A stretch of DNA of 64,000 bases from positions 308,595 to 372,594 of the forward strand of contig NZ_KI421504.1 of the NCBI RefSeq assembly GCF_000473165.1, written 5' to 3'. Positions 24,179-32,033 of the stretch are shown here, piece by piece. Position numbers and translations under genes: made by a program. Source of the DNA: Leisingera aquimarina DSM 24565 (GTDB lineage: Bacteria; Pseudomonadota; Alphaproteobacteria; Rhodobacterales; Rhodobacteraceae). Numbering within the stretch: the first letter of the stretch is position 1; each line of letters starts with the position of its first letter. Below the pieces are notes generated by a model. That model saw only the letters and a program-made list of their open reading frames with translations. It did not search any database and was not told the origin of the DNA.

Positions 24179-25357
24179 CTAAGGTGCAATTCTATCCAGC
24201 CACTTTCTGAGAACCTCCAGCGGGTACCCTTTACCGTATCCCTGACCGACCCCATCCGTGTGCCATCCGCCAATCTGGTCAGCAACATCCGCTGGGCATT
24301 CTACCGCACGGAGCCGGTCTCGCATGGAGTGGCGGAACCCGTGCATAGTAGCCCCCTTCGGCACGTAGGCCTTTAGCCACTTGTTCAGGGCGGCGCTGGC
24401 CGAATTGGCGCTGGTCTTGTCTGAGGTATTGTAGCGGGGAAAGGCGAATTTGTTTCCATCCTGCTGGGTGTGGATGCGCCGGGCAGCCCACTCTGCCGAA
24501 CCAGCCAGCGGAACAACCCTGCTGCTGCTGTCAGTCTTCAGGCTTCTCCACGGGTGCGGGGTAATCTTGGCCGCCCATCTGCCATTTTCCTGCTGGAATA
24601 TGTCTTCACGCAGCAGACCTGCAGCCTCTGCTAACCGCATGCCGGTGTCGGCAACCAGTGCCACTAGCCAGCGCATTTCATCGTCCATCTGGTAGCACTG
24701 CAGTTGCACGGCACGCACAACATCTACTGGGATGGGGCTGCGGACGGCCACGCCTGCACTCCGATCATAATAGACATTGGCGAATGGGGAGGAAATGGAA
24801 AGCCCTTCCTCTGCCACGGCAAAGTTGAACACGGCGCGGACGGTGCCAAAGATCCGGGTAATGCTGCTCCCGGCAAGCCCTTTCTTGATCAGCTCATCCC
24901 GGAAGGCATTGGCGTCTGCCTTGGTGTAGTCCGGCAGAGGTTTATCTCCGCAGACGTCGATTACATAGCCGCAGGAGCGGTGTGCAGCCCGGTGGAAGGT
25001 CTCCGGCCTGCCAAGTCCTTTCAGGCGCAGGTATGTCAACACAGCCTCAGAGAGAGTCAGAGCATCAGTGTTGACATCTTGCCCGTCTCCCGGCGTCGGC
25101 ACGGGACGGGAGAGGCCATGGCGCAGAAGATGCTTGCCTGGAAGGTCCGCGTCCTGGGTCCGCAGGTGGTACCAGTATTCGTCCAGCTTGAAGGCGGCAC
25201 TGGCCGCTCTAGCCAAGGCTACAGGACGCGATCTGGTTCTCAAGGAATAGGAGATCCTGGGGGAGGAATAGTGCTTCCGAAGATCCGCCGGGACACGCCG
25301 GGTGAAGTAGAAGATGCCCTCTTTCACGAAGACATGCTGAGAAGATTTGTACTCCAA
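24179..25357 (-). CDS. Tyrosine recombinase (site-specific integrase)
   Basis: A 392-residue integrase. The N-terminal part begins with an Arm-type region common in Rhodobacteraceae integrases (FVKEGIFYFTRRVPADLRKHY), then a SAM-like core-binding domain (about 105-190). The catalytic domain has Arg241 in DTGMRLAEA, His339-x2-Arg342 in HGFRHSMRD, GGWH, and the nucleophile Tyr in GQGYGKGY (Tyr374 most likely). It is adjacent to its presumed target tRNA-Phe and transcribed away from it. The gene starts six bases from the outer 75-bp repeat, so that repeat probably contains its promoter. It should drive integration and excision of the island. All catalytic residues are present. Confidence 0.92.
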   Translation of the reverse strand: MEYKSSQHVFVKEGIFYFTRRVPADLRKHYSSPRISYSLRTRSRPVALARAASAAFKLDEYWYHLRTQDADLPGKHLLRHGLSRPVPTPGDGQDVNTDALTLSEAVLTYLRLKGLGRPETFHRAAHRSCGYVIDVCGDKPLPDYTKADANAFRDELIKKGLAGSSITRIFGTVRAVFNFAVAEEGLSISSPFANVYYDRSAGVAVRSPIPVDVVRAVQLQCYQMDDEMRWLVALVADTGMRLAEAAGLLREDIFQQENGRWAAKITPHPWRSLKTDSSSRVVPLAGSAEWAARRIHTQQDGNKFAFPRYNTSDKTSANSASAALNKWLKAYVPKGATMHGFRHSMRDRLRAVECPADVADQIGGWHTDGVGQGYGKGYPLEVLRKWLDRIAP

Positions 25358-25362
25358 AATGT

Positions 25363-25437
25363 ACTACGCCTCGCTCTGCACGTTGCAAAAGCTGATGCGG
25401 CACAATGGCTTAGACTTGGGTAATGGTGCCCGGGGGC
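25363..25437 (+). repeat. Outer copy of the 75-bp inverted repeat, including attR core
   Basis: Reverse complement of 24074-24148. Its last 14 bases are the attachment core and form the CCA end and acceptor 3' strand of tRNA-Phe. The rest includes the upstream region of the integrase gene, so promoter sequence is duplicated at 24088-24148, pointing the other way. Confidence 0.85.
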
Positions 25438-25498
25438 GGAATCGAACCACCGACACGAGGATTTTCAATCCACTGCTCTACCCCTGAGCTACCCGGGC
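25424..25498 (-). tRNA. tRNA-Phe (anticodon GAA)
   Basis: A 75-base tRNA with CCA encoded. Acceptor GCCCGGG pairs with CCCGGGC, followed by discriminator A; D arm GCTC..GAGC; anticodon loop TTGAAAA with GAA; T arm GGTGG-TTCGATT-CCGCC. The anticodon stem has one T-T mismatch. Its 3' 14 bases are the island's integration site, and the tRNA remains intact after integration. Confidence 0.95.
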
Positions 25499-25580
25499 AC
25501 GGGAAGGCTGATCGCCTTGGGTGGGGGCCTTCTATGCCGAGCGCGCGGCGGTGTCCAGAGGGTTTTGCAAAAGAAAATCA

Positions 25581-25784
25581 CTAATGCCGGGTTTGGGACG
25601 TTTTTTCTCCCATCTGCAGCGCCCGCCGCGTTTCTTCCGAAGCGTTTTCAATATCTTCCGGGTCCAGGCTGGGCACCGCATAGGCGCCGTTCAGCCATTT
25701 CCCGAGGTCAATATCAGCACAGCGTTTGGAACAGAAAGGCCGGTGTGTCTTTTGCGCTTCCCCGCCGCAGATCGGGCAACTCAT
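25581..25784 (-). CDS. yacG: DNA gyrase inhibitor YacG
   Basis: A 67-residue zinc protein with CPICGG (C-x2-C) at residues 3-8 and CSKRC (C-x3-C) at about 18-22, then DLGKWLNGAYAVP, the family signature. Known homologues bind GyrB and inhibit gyrase. The start overlaps the RNase gene stop (ATGA, 25781-25784), so it is translated with rng. Position before tRNA-Phe fits the conserved alphaproteobacterial gene order. Confidence 0.93.
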   Translation of the reverse strand: MSCPICGGEAQKTHRPFCSKRCADIDLGKWLNGAYAVPSLDPEDIENASEETRRALQMGEKTSQTRH

Positions 25785-26803
25785 CTAAGCACCTCCCGCA
25801 GGGCGATACGGCTGCGCTTACGCTGCAATTCGTAGTGGCCAAGATTGGTCCAGCCGACCAGCACCGTCTCCTCAGACTCAGACCGGACTGCAGCCCGCAA
25901 CGCGGTTTCAAAGCCGCGGCGGTCTTTCTTCGGCATCGGTGCAAGGTCAAGTACAATCTGTCCGCCCAATCCGCGCACACGCAAGACCCTGGGCAATGCT
26001 TTGGCTGCGGCCATGTTAGCTTTAACACCGGCCGCCAGCGAGGTGTCGGTTCCTGAATTCACATCCACCGCCACCAGCGCACGGGTCGACTCGACAAACA
26101 GGAAGCCGCCGCCTGGCAGCGGTTCGCGGATGCCCAGAGCAACGTCCAGTGCGTCCAGCACCCCCAGTCGCTCAAACCCGCCGGGGTCGCGTTCTACATC
26201 CGCAGGCTCTACCCAGTCGCGCCAGGCCAGGAGATGCGGCATGTCGCCTTCGGCCAGCACCTCAGTTGCGGAACCTTCGTCCTGCATCACCTGCGCGGCC
26301 AGCGCGGCCATTGCAGCGACGTCTTCGGCGATCTCTTCGCCGTCCGTACCGGCGCAGGCCGATCGCAGGATCAGACCATATCCGGTTTCACCCATTTCCT
26401 CATGAGCAATTTCCAACAGGCGGTCGCGCTCGTCTTCATCACGGATGCTGCGCGAAATGTTCAGGCCCGGCGCCTCAGGAGTCACAATAGCGTAACGGCT
26501 TTTGAACAGCAGTTTCTGGGTAACCGGGATCGCTTTGCCCGGCTCGGCAACACCGGAAACCTGCACCAGGAGCATTTGCCCGGGTGCAAGCCCCTTGACC
26601 TGACGCAGGAAGGCAGGCCCGTCAGGGGTAGTCAGGAACATGCCCCCCTGCCCCTTCACCGGCCGGTCGGCGCGGGCGCGGTAGATGGTGCCAGGCGACG
26701 GCGTGTCGCTGTCGATCAGGAAATCCTCCAGTTTGCCATCTACCATCAGCGCAGCGGCTTCACGGTCCTGGATGTGGTCGAGAATGATAGTGCGGCCCTT
26801 CAT
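25781..26803 (-). CDS. rng: Ribonuclease E/G family protein (short form)
   Basis: A 340-residue endoribonuclease for rRNA/mRNA processing. The catalytic Mg2+ Asp residues are in LVAVDVNSG and [10 protein letters not shown] (about residues 240-310). N-terminal S1-like region: [20 protein letters not shown]. The protein ends shortly after the catalytic domain ([13 protein letters not shown]) and lacks the CPxCxGxG zinc-link and small domain found in E. coli RNase G. A CPxCxG motif instead starts the overlapping yacG. Overlaps maf upstream by ATGA. A second, full-length RNase E is expected elsewhere. Confidence 0.88.
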   Translation of the reverse strand: MKGRTIILDHIQDREAAALMVDGKLEDFLIDSDTPSPGTIYRARADRPVKGQGGMFLTTPDGPAFLRQVKGLAPGQMLLVQVSGVAEPGKAIPVTQKLLFKSRYAIVTPEAPGLNISRSIRDEDERDRLLEIAHEEMGETGYGLILRSACAGTDGEEIAEDVAAMAALAAQVMQDEGSATEVLAEGDMPHLLAWRDWVEPADVERDPGGFERLGVLDALDVALGIREPLPGGGFLFVESTRALVAVDVNSGTDTSLAAGVKANMAAAKALPRVLRVRGLGGQIVLDLAPMPKKDRRGFETALRAAVRSESEETVLVGWTNLGHYELQRKRSRIALREVLR

Positions 26804-27381
26804 GCGGCAGCCTCCTGATACAGCGGCAGCCCGGCGGCGCGCAGCAGATTTGCGGTTTCAGACAACGGCAGCCCGACAATGCCGGTGAAGGAGCCGCTGA
26901 TCCACGGAATAAAGGCGCCTGCGGGGCCTTGGATAGCATAGGCGCCGGCCTTGCCCTCCCAGTCGCCGGTGGCGAGATAGGCGTTCAGTTCTTCGTCAGA
27001 GAGATTCTTCATCTTCACCTGGCTGACCACATCCTTTTCCCAGACCCGGTCCCCGCGCCGCACCGCGACCGCAGTTATCACCCGGTGGCGGCGGCCGGAG
27101 AGGGCGAGCAGGAATTCCGCCGCCTCGCCTGCATCGCGCGGCTTGCCCAGGATGCGGCGGCCCAGGGCAACTGTGGTGTCGGCGCACAGAACAACATCCT
27201 CTGTCCCCGCGGGGACAGCCTGGTTTTTTTCCCGTGTCACCCGCGCGCAATAGGCCCGCGGCAGCTCATTCTTGAGCGGGGTTTCATCAATCTCCGGCGG
27301 GCGCACCTCGTCCGGATGCACGCCGAGCTGCGCCAGAAGCTGCAGCCGCCGCGGACTGCCGGATCCCAAAATGAATGCCAT
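26800..27381 (-). CDS. maf: Maf-like nucleoside triphosphate pyrophosphatase
   Basis: A 193-residue nucleotide pyrophosphatase that hydrolyses non-canonical NTPs. The family signature [15 protein letters not shown] is at residues 5-19; the catalytic EIDETP (Glu/Asp) and [11 protein letters not shown] follow, then [10 protein letters not shown] start at 27381 ([10 protein letters not shown]) with a GAGGG site; the frame extends to 27450 without homology to the family. It overlaps rng by four bases. Downstream of infA and a terminator, it has its own promoter or reads through. Confidence 0.93.
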   Translation of the reverse strand: MAFILGSGSPRRLQLLAQLGVHPDEVRPPEIDETPLKNELPRAYCARVTREKNQAVPAGTEDVVLCADTTVALGRRILGKPRDAGEAAEFLLALSGRRHRVITAVAVRRGDRVWEKDVVSQVKMKNLSDEELNAYLATGDWEGKAGAYAIQGPAGAFIPWISGSFTGIVGLPLSETANLLRAAGLPLYQEAAA

Positions 27382-27464
27382 GCCGTGGCCCTCTTGTCCG
27401 TTTGCGCCCGTCATAGGGTGAATTTCAGCGTTGGAAAAGCGCGTCTGCACCTTCCTCCTGTCAG

Positions 27465-27490
27465 AAATATCTCCGCCGGAGGCAGCGGCT
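27465..27490 (-). repeat. Short variant of the hairpin/GATATTT intergenic repeat
   Basis: On the - strand GCCTCCGGCGGAGATATTTC: a small CTCCGCCGGAG palindrome followed by ATATTT, related to the repeats at 58745 and 62646. It lies between the infA terminator and maf. Confidence 0.4.
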
Positions 27491-27500
27491 GAATGGCCGC

Positions 27501-27530
27501 AAAAACAAAAGCCCGGCAGAATGCCGGGCC
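27501..27530 (-). terminator. Rho-independent terminator of infA
   Basis: On the - strand GCCCGGC-ATTCT-GCCGGGC followed by TTTTGTTTTT, 25 bases after the infA stop. Confidence 0.88.
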
Positions 27531-27555
27531 TTGATATTTCTTCCAGATCAACAGC

Positions 27556-27774
27556 TTATTTGAAGCGATAGTTGATCCGGCCCTTGGTCAGGTCATAGGG
27601 GGTCATTTCCACCTGGACCTTGTCGCCTGCCAGAACACGGATGCGGTTCTTGCGCATCTTGCCTGCCGTATGCGCGATGATCTCATGGCCGTTCTCAAGC
27701 TCGACCCGAAACGTCGCGTTAGGCAGGAGTTCCTTCACGACACCGGGAAATTCGAGCGTATCTTCCTTGGCCAT
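27556..27774 (-). CDS. infA: Translation initiation factor IF-1
   Basis: A 72-residue S1/OB-fold protein: [51 protein letters not shown] and ending [10 protein letters not shown], the universal IF-1 pattern. It occupies the ribosomal A site in initiation. A strong terminator follows. Confidence 0.98.
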   Translation of the reverse strand: MAKEDTLEFPGVVKELLPNATFRVELENGHEIIAHTAGKMRKNRIRVLAGDKVQVEMTPYDLTKGRINYRFK

Positions 27775-27857
27775 GTTGTCTCCATCATTGGGTTACCCCG
27801 CAAACTGCGGGACGTGCGCCTAAATGGGGGCATTTTTCCAATATTTCAAGGGCTCAA

Positions 27858-28736
27858 TCAGGAAAGAGCAGCCTTTGTGACCGATTTTACCCGCGGCATT
27901 TGCTCTTCCCAATGCAGCCGGTTCAGCACCCCGCCGTCGGCCCGCACATGGGCGATGGCCTTCAGGTTGGCCTCGCCGTAGGTCCAGCCCGGCTGGCTCA
28001 GTGTGCCTTCGGCCAGAACGCCAGTTCCGGGGAAGCCCTTGTCCGGCGGGCCGAAAATGCCGCCTGTGCCTGTGTTCATGTCCACTGCTTCGGACCATTC
28101 GTTGGCCCCGACGATGGAGGCCATGGCAGTCACACATTGGTTTTCCAGCGCCCGCGACATAGCGCCGATGCGCACCCGCCAGTAGCCAGCTAGCGCCTCG
28201 GTGCAGGAGGGGACGAGAATCACATCCGTTTCCGCCAGCGCGCGGCCCAAGAGCGGGAACTCGCTGTCATAGCAGATCAGCACCCCGATTCTGCCCAGCG
28301 CGGTGTCGAAGATCTTGAGAGGGCCGCCGCCCATGATGCCCCAGTCCTCGCGTTCAAACCGGGTCATGATCTGCTTGTCCTGATGGTCCCGCTTGCCTGC
28401 GGGCGTGTAAAGCTCAGCCCGGTTCACCGGCCTGTCCAGCCCGCTGTTCACCGGCGCGGAGGCGCCCAGTATATGCACCCCATGTTCGGCGGCCAGTTTC
28501 AGGTGCAGCGCGGCAGCGTCCTCCATCTTCTCCGACACGGAATGGATCGACTGCTCCAGATCTCCAGCCACCGCCGCGCCATCCAGCGTTGACAGCTCCA
28601 TCGCGCCGTATTCCGGGAATACCAGCAAATCGGCACCATTCCCGGCAGCCTCTGCCACCCAGGAGGCCAGCTTGTCCTCATACTGCGCCCAGCTGTCGAG
28701 CCAGTCGAGCGGATAGGCGGCGGTGGCGATTATCAT
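27858..28736 (-). CDS. Carbon-nitrogen hydrolase (nitrilase superfamily)
   Basis: A 292-residue amidase-type hydrolase with the Glu-Lys-Cys triad: Glu in FPEYGAME (about residue 42), Lys in HQDKQIM (about 120) and Cys in VLICYDSEFP (about 155). I start at 28736 (MIIATAAYPLDW), where GGAGACGCCGC precedes the ATG; the longer frame to 28919 adds 61 arginine-rich residues unlike the family. Members hydrolyse omega-amides, carbamoyl groups or nitriles; the substrate cannot be told. It is not part of the conserved infA block in other genomes as far as I know. The 258 bases between it and the next, divergent gene show no gene. Confidence 0.88.
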   Translation of the reverse strand: MIIATAAYPLDWLDSWAQYEDKLASWVAEAAGNGADLLVFPEYGAMELSTLDGAAVAGDLEQSIHSVSEKMEDAAALHLKLAAEHGVHILGASAPVNSGLDRPVNRAELYTPAGKRDHQDKQIMTRFEREDWGIMGGGPLKIFDTALGRIGVLICYDSEFPLLGRALAETDVILVPSCTEALAGYWRVRIGAMSRALENQCVTAMASIVGANEWSEAVDMNTGTGGIFGPPDKGFPGTGVLAEGTLSQPGWTYGEANLKAIAHVRADGGVLNRLHWEEQMPRVKSVTKAALS

Positions 28737-28994
28737 GCGGCGTCTCCGGCGGTCGGCAGCCGCATCCCGGTGCGGTCCTTCGCCAGCATTGCCCTGTAAA
28801 GACACCCGGCGCAAGGCGATGCGGCAAACAGATTGCGGATGCCGCCGGGCCAGGCCCCAGAGCCAGGTCGAAAAGGATGCGCATTTTTGCAACGGAAACA
28901 GCCGCGTCCTGCGTTCCATCTTGGTGTTGCGCGGCTATTTGGCCATTCTCAGGCGCAGACACTCATTTTATTAAATTGACAAAGGACCACTCCC

Positions 28995-29915
28995 TTGGCG
29001 ACCAAGCTTGATGACAAGAACCTGAAAGGCGTTATTGCCGATATTCCCAAAAAAGGTTTCCGCACCAAATTCTGGCGCGATTACCGCGCCGGCGCCTGCA
29101 AAGGCAGTGGCGTGGGCAAATACATGGATTTGCTGGAAAAACTGGGGGTACCGCCGTCGGGTGATCCGTCCAAGGCGGATCTGGACCAAATGCCGGAGAT
29201 TGTTCAGGCGTTCAGCATGCTGGCCAACGCGATGCTCAAGGCGCGCGGCAAATGCGGCAAGCTGCAGTCGCACAGCCGGGAGCTGTGCCTGGCCTATGCC
29301 AAGCAGATCGAAAAGCGCGAAGATGCGGCGGCTGAGCTGGCCCGCAATGCGGACAAGATCAAGCAAAAGCAGATGGCGCAGCAGCTGAAGGTCGAAAAGG
29401 CCAACGAGGAAACCGACAAGCATCTGGAGAAGCTCAAGAAGGAACATGACCAGAAGAACAAGCTGGTTTTGAAGGAACTGAAGGATCTTCACACCCGCGC
29501 CTGCAAGATCGAAGGCGCCTGCAACGACATCATCAAGGATGTGAAGCAGGCGGAAAAGGACATGGAGACCGTCCGCAAGGCCTGGAAGGCCCAGTACAAT
29601 AAGGAAGGCGTCAACCGCGAGGATATCGAGGGTAAAGCAGATGCGGCTCTGCGGGCGCTGATCAAGAAGAACAAGATCGCTCTTCACGCCAAGAACATCA
29701 AGGAAACCCTGCCAAAGATCCTGAAGGAGGCCACCAGCCTGCTGAAGCAATACGCCAAGCAGTCCGGCATAGAGAAGGAGCGGATGGCAACCGGCAAGGC
29801 GCTGGTCGCGGCGCAGAACAGCTTCAAGTCCGCTCAGGACGATGTGCGCTTCTTCCTGGCCCAGCACAAGCAGGCCCTGGACGAGCTGCAGAAAGCGCGC
29901 CCCGAAGGCGTCTGA
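28995..29915 (+). CDS. Coiled-coil protein of unknown function
   Basis: A 306-residue soluble protein I do not recognise. After a short N-terminal region (KKGFRTKFWRDYRAGACKGSGVGKYMDLLEKLG) it is nearly all helix, rich in Lys/Glu/Ala, with coiled-coil stretches at about residues 95-170 and 255-300. It has no signal peptide and no membrane segment. The start is TTG at 28995, with AAAGGA nine bases upstream. A hairpin terminator follows the stop. It lies alone between a divergent hydrolase gene and a convergent GNAT gene, so it forms its own transcription unit. Confidence 0.8.
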   Translation: MATKLDDKNLKGVIADIPKKGFRTKFWRDYRAGACKGSGVGKYMDLLEKLGVPPSGDPSKADLDQMPEIVQAFSMLANAMLKARGKCGKLQSHSRELCLAYAKQIEKREDAAAELARNADKIKQKQMAQQLKVEKANEETDKHLEKLKKEHDQKNKLVLKELKDLHTRACKIEGACNDIIKDVKQAEKDMETVRKAWKAQYNKEGVNREDIEGKADAALRALIKKNKIALHAKNIKETLPKILKEATSLLKQYAKQSGIEKERMATGKALVAAQNSFKSAQDDVRFFLAQHKQALDELQKARPEGV

Positions 29916-29926
29916 GCCTCAGGTTT

Positions 29927-29954
29927 CAGGCGCCCCGCAAGGGCGCCTGTTTCC
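29927..29954 (+). terminator. Hairpin terminator after the coiled-coil gene
   Basis: CAGGCGCCC-CGCAA-GGGCGCCTG followed by TTTCCT, 12 bases beyond the stop at 29915. Confidence 0.65.
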
Positions 29955-29955
29955 T

Positions 29956-30543
29956 CTACAGGTCCCGGATCCAGAACTGCAGAGGTTTGCTTGTTTCCGC
30001 GGCCTGATCCACGTCCTTCCAGGAAAAATGTGCGATGGCGCCCTCCAGCGGGGCATAGCCGCGTTTGCGCCAGAACGGATCCAGCGGCGCGTAGTCCGCC
30101 GGCCGCAGCGGGTGGTCTGCCGGGCGCTGCACGCCGCAAAAGGCGGTCTTGCTGAACCCATGCTTGCGGGCATGCGCCTCACGCGCGTCAAAGAAGCCGT
30201 GGCCGACGCCATAGCCGCGGCACTCCGGCAGCAGCACGGATTCGGCGCAGTAGAAGACCCCGTTCAGGTCAATACCAGTGCATTCAAATGCCGCCGAAAA
30301 GTCATCTGCGTGTTCCGCCAGCGGCGCGCCGGTGGAGGCGCCCACCAGGGTATCGCCGTCAAAGGCGCCAACCACCACGGCGCGGGTGCTGTCGCGGTAG
30401 TTTTTCAGGTACTCGCGCTCATACGCCAGGTCGCCGTCGTACAGGTACGGCCAGGCGCGGAACACCTTGATCCGCAGGCGCGCCACATCGTCCAGCGCGG
30501 CCTCCAGCGCCGCGCCGGTCATCGCCTCAACCCGGATCGTCAT
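29956..30543 (-). CDS. GNAT-family N-acetyltransferase
   Basis: A 195-residue acetyltransferase. The acetyl-CoA loop is seen as PECRGYGVGHGFF (about residues 105-117), preceded by the beta-4 strand YCAESVLL; the N-terminal half has the LRIKVFRAWPYLYDGD segment. It overlaps the next upstream gene (ATGA at 30540-30543). Substrate unknown. Confidence 0.82.
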   Translation of the reverse strand: MTIRVEAMTGAALEAALDDVARLRIKVFRAWPYLYDGDLAYEREYLKNYRDSTRAVVVGAFDGDTLVGASTGAPLAEHADDFSAAFECTGIDLNGVFYCAESVLLPECRGYGVGHGFFDAREAHARKHGFSKTAFCGVQRPADHPLRPADYAPLDPFWRKRGYAPLEGAIAHFSWKDVDQAAETSKPLQFWIRDL

Positions 30544-30938
30544 CCGGCGGAAACCTGGGCGATCCAGTCCGCAAGGTTGTAATAGGTGGTGACGCGGGAA
30601 ATCTTGCCGTCTTTCAGCTCAAAGAACGAGCCGCCTGGCAGCCGGTAGGTCTGGCCCTTGGCTTCCGGCAGGCCTTCGTCGGTCACAAGATAGGTGCCAT
30701 TCACAATGAACTCCGCCGCCGCGCGGGTGCCGTCGTTGTTGGAAAAGATCACCATGTCGGTCAGCTCTTCCTTGTAGCTGCGGCTCATATGGGTGCAGAA
30801 CTCAGCGAATTTCTCTTTGCCTACGCGGATTTTGCCCTCGTTGACGTGATGGGCAATCTGGTTGTCCAGGCAGTCCAGCATGGTGTCCGTGTCGCCGGCG
30901 TTGAAGGCCGCAAAGTAGCGCGCGATGGTATCGGTCAT
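30540..30938 (-). CDS. Ketosteroid-isomerase-related SnoaL/NTF2-fold protein
   Basis: A 132-residue NTF2-fold protein: TIARYFAAFNAGDTDTMLDCL, then NEGKIRVGKEKFAEFC and YRLPGGSFFELKDGKISRVTTYYNLADW, matching the ketosteroid-isomerase-related family. Overlaps the phosphatase gene upstream (30935-30938) and the GNAT gene downstream, so the three are co-translated. Function unknown; it is a distant relative of the SnoaL-like proteins in the first 10 kb. Confidence 0.85.
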   Translation of the reverse strand: MTDTIARYFAAFNAGDTDTMLDCLDNQIAHHVNEGKIRVGKEKFAEFCTHMSRSYKEELTDMVIFSNNDGTRAAAEFIVNGTYLVTDEGLPEAKGQTYRLPGGSFFELKDGKISRVTTYYNLADWIAQVSAG

Positions 30939-31393
30939 GTTCTCTCCGTCGGTTCACCCCAGCGGTTCTTCAGATGCTGGATGATTTGATCCCGTGTTTG
31001 ACGGTAAACGTCTAGCTTGGCTTGGCGCGTCTCGCCGAGCCCGGTAGGGTCCATAATCGGCCAATATTCGACATCGAGGTGAAAAAAACGGGTCAATTCC
31101 AGCGCCCGGCGTTGGCTGGCCGGCGACAGGGCCACCACCAGATCAAAGGACGACAGGTCATCCCCCCAACGCTCCATCTCGTCAAAGGAGCGCGACCGAT
31201 GGCGCGACAGCTCGACATCAATCTCCTGACAGACCGCAATCGAGAAGCCGTCGATCTCCATGTCGTTTTTGACACCGGCGGACTGCACATAGGTGCCGGT
31301 GCCATAGAATTTTTTCATGATGCCCTCCGCCATCGGAGAGCGGACCGAATTGTGGTCGCAACAGAACAGAATGGACTGCGGCAGTTCCTCCAC
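30935..31393 (-). CDS. Low-molecular-weight phosphotyrosine phosphatase-like protein
   Basis: A 152-residue LMW phosphatase/arsenate-reductase fold. The P-loop CDHNSVRS (C-x5-R) is at about residues 12-19 and the catalytic Asp in IMDPTG at about 118. In Rhodobacteraceae this gene typically sits between UPF0262 and infA, as here once the inserted genes are discounted. It could act on phosphotyrosine or arsenate; the family name is firmer than the substrate. Confidence 0.88.
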   Translation of the reverse strand: MEELPQSILFCCDHNSVRSPMAEGIMKKFYGTGTYVQSAGVKNDMEIDGFSIAVCQEIDVELSRHRSRSFDEMERWGDDLSSFDLVVALSPASQRRALELTRFFHLDVEYWPIMDPTGLGETRQAKLDVYRQTRDQIIQHLKNRWGEPTERT

Positions 31394-31396
31394 CCG

Positions 31397-31876
31397 TCAG
31401 CCTCCGAAATGCAAGACGCAGATCAAGGTGAACAGGCGCCGGGCGGTATCAGTGTCGACTTCCGCTTTACCTTCCAGCCGTTCCTGCAGAACCCGGCTGC
31501 CTTCGTTGTGAATCCCGCGCCGCGCCATATCAATGGTCTCGATCTGGCTGGGTGGCATGGTTTTCACCGCACTGAAGTAGCTTTCGCAAATCTGGTAATA
31601 GTCTTTGACCACCTGGCGGAACGGCGACAGCGACAGGTGAAACTCTGCTGCTTTCTCGCCTGCTTCCGTATTGATATCAAAGACCAGCCGCTTGTCACGG
31701 ATCGCCAGTCCCAAATGGTAGGGGCCGGCAGGCTGGTTATACCCTTCGCGAGGCGGCAAGGCGAAACTGTTGTCTTCGATCAGATCATAGATCGCAACTT
31801 TCCGCTCCTGCTCAATCTCAGGCGTCGGAGGCGGCAGGTTGCGGTCGTCAAGTTCGATATGGCTGATGCGGCTCAT
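31397..31876 (-). CDS. UPF0262 family protein
   Basis: A 159-residue conserved protein of unknown function found mainly in alphaproteobacteria. Signature stretches: ISHIELDDRNLPPPTPEIEQER at the N-terminus, LGLAIRDKRLVFDI and LSLSPFRQVVKDYYQICESYFSAV. It lies three bases before the phosphatase gene and downstream of hisD, its usual partners. The SDR gene inserted between it and hisD is divergent from UPF0262. Confidence 0.92.
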   Translation of the reverse strand: MSRISHIELDDRNLPPPTPEIEQERKVAIYDLIEDNSFALPPREGYNQPAGPYHLGLAIRDKRLVFDINTEAGEKAAEFHLSLSPFRQVVKDYYQICESYFSAVKTMPPSQIETIDMARRGIHNEGSRVLQERLEGKAEVDTDTARRLFTLICVLHFGG

Positions 31877-32033
31877 GGGTCTTTGTCTCTAATATGCGCT
31901 GAGGCGTCCGGCCATGAGTATCGCACCGGCGTGCCTGGGGCAATGCAGCAGCGGGCGTCAATGATATGCCGGTTTGCGGCAGTTCTTGACAGACCGCGCC
32001 TGCACGCCCAGCCTGCCCGGAGCGGGAGGCAGA

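Larger units (their letters stand above)
13743..25437. mobile_element. tRNA-Phe genomic island carrying a type I RM system
   Basis: The 14-base sequence TGGTGCCCGGGGGC at 13743-13756 repeats in the same orientation at 25424-25437, where it is the CCA end of tRNA-Phe. A tyrosine recombinase gene lies next to the tRNA. This is the classic layout of an island inserted in a tRNA 3' end (11.7 kb). The cargo is hsdM, hsdS, orf118 and hsdR behind a polymerase-like gene, enclosed by 996-bp inverted repeats; the integrase is enclosed by 75-bp inverted repeats. An extra, inverted copy of the core lies at 24074-24087. There are no conjugation or phage structural genes. Confidence 0.85.

Noticed and set aside
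28678..28962. 95-codon frame and N-terminal extension before the nitrilase gene
   Set aside because: Arg/Pro-rich without motifs; the internal ATG at 28736 has a ribosome site and matches the expected family start.
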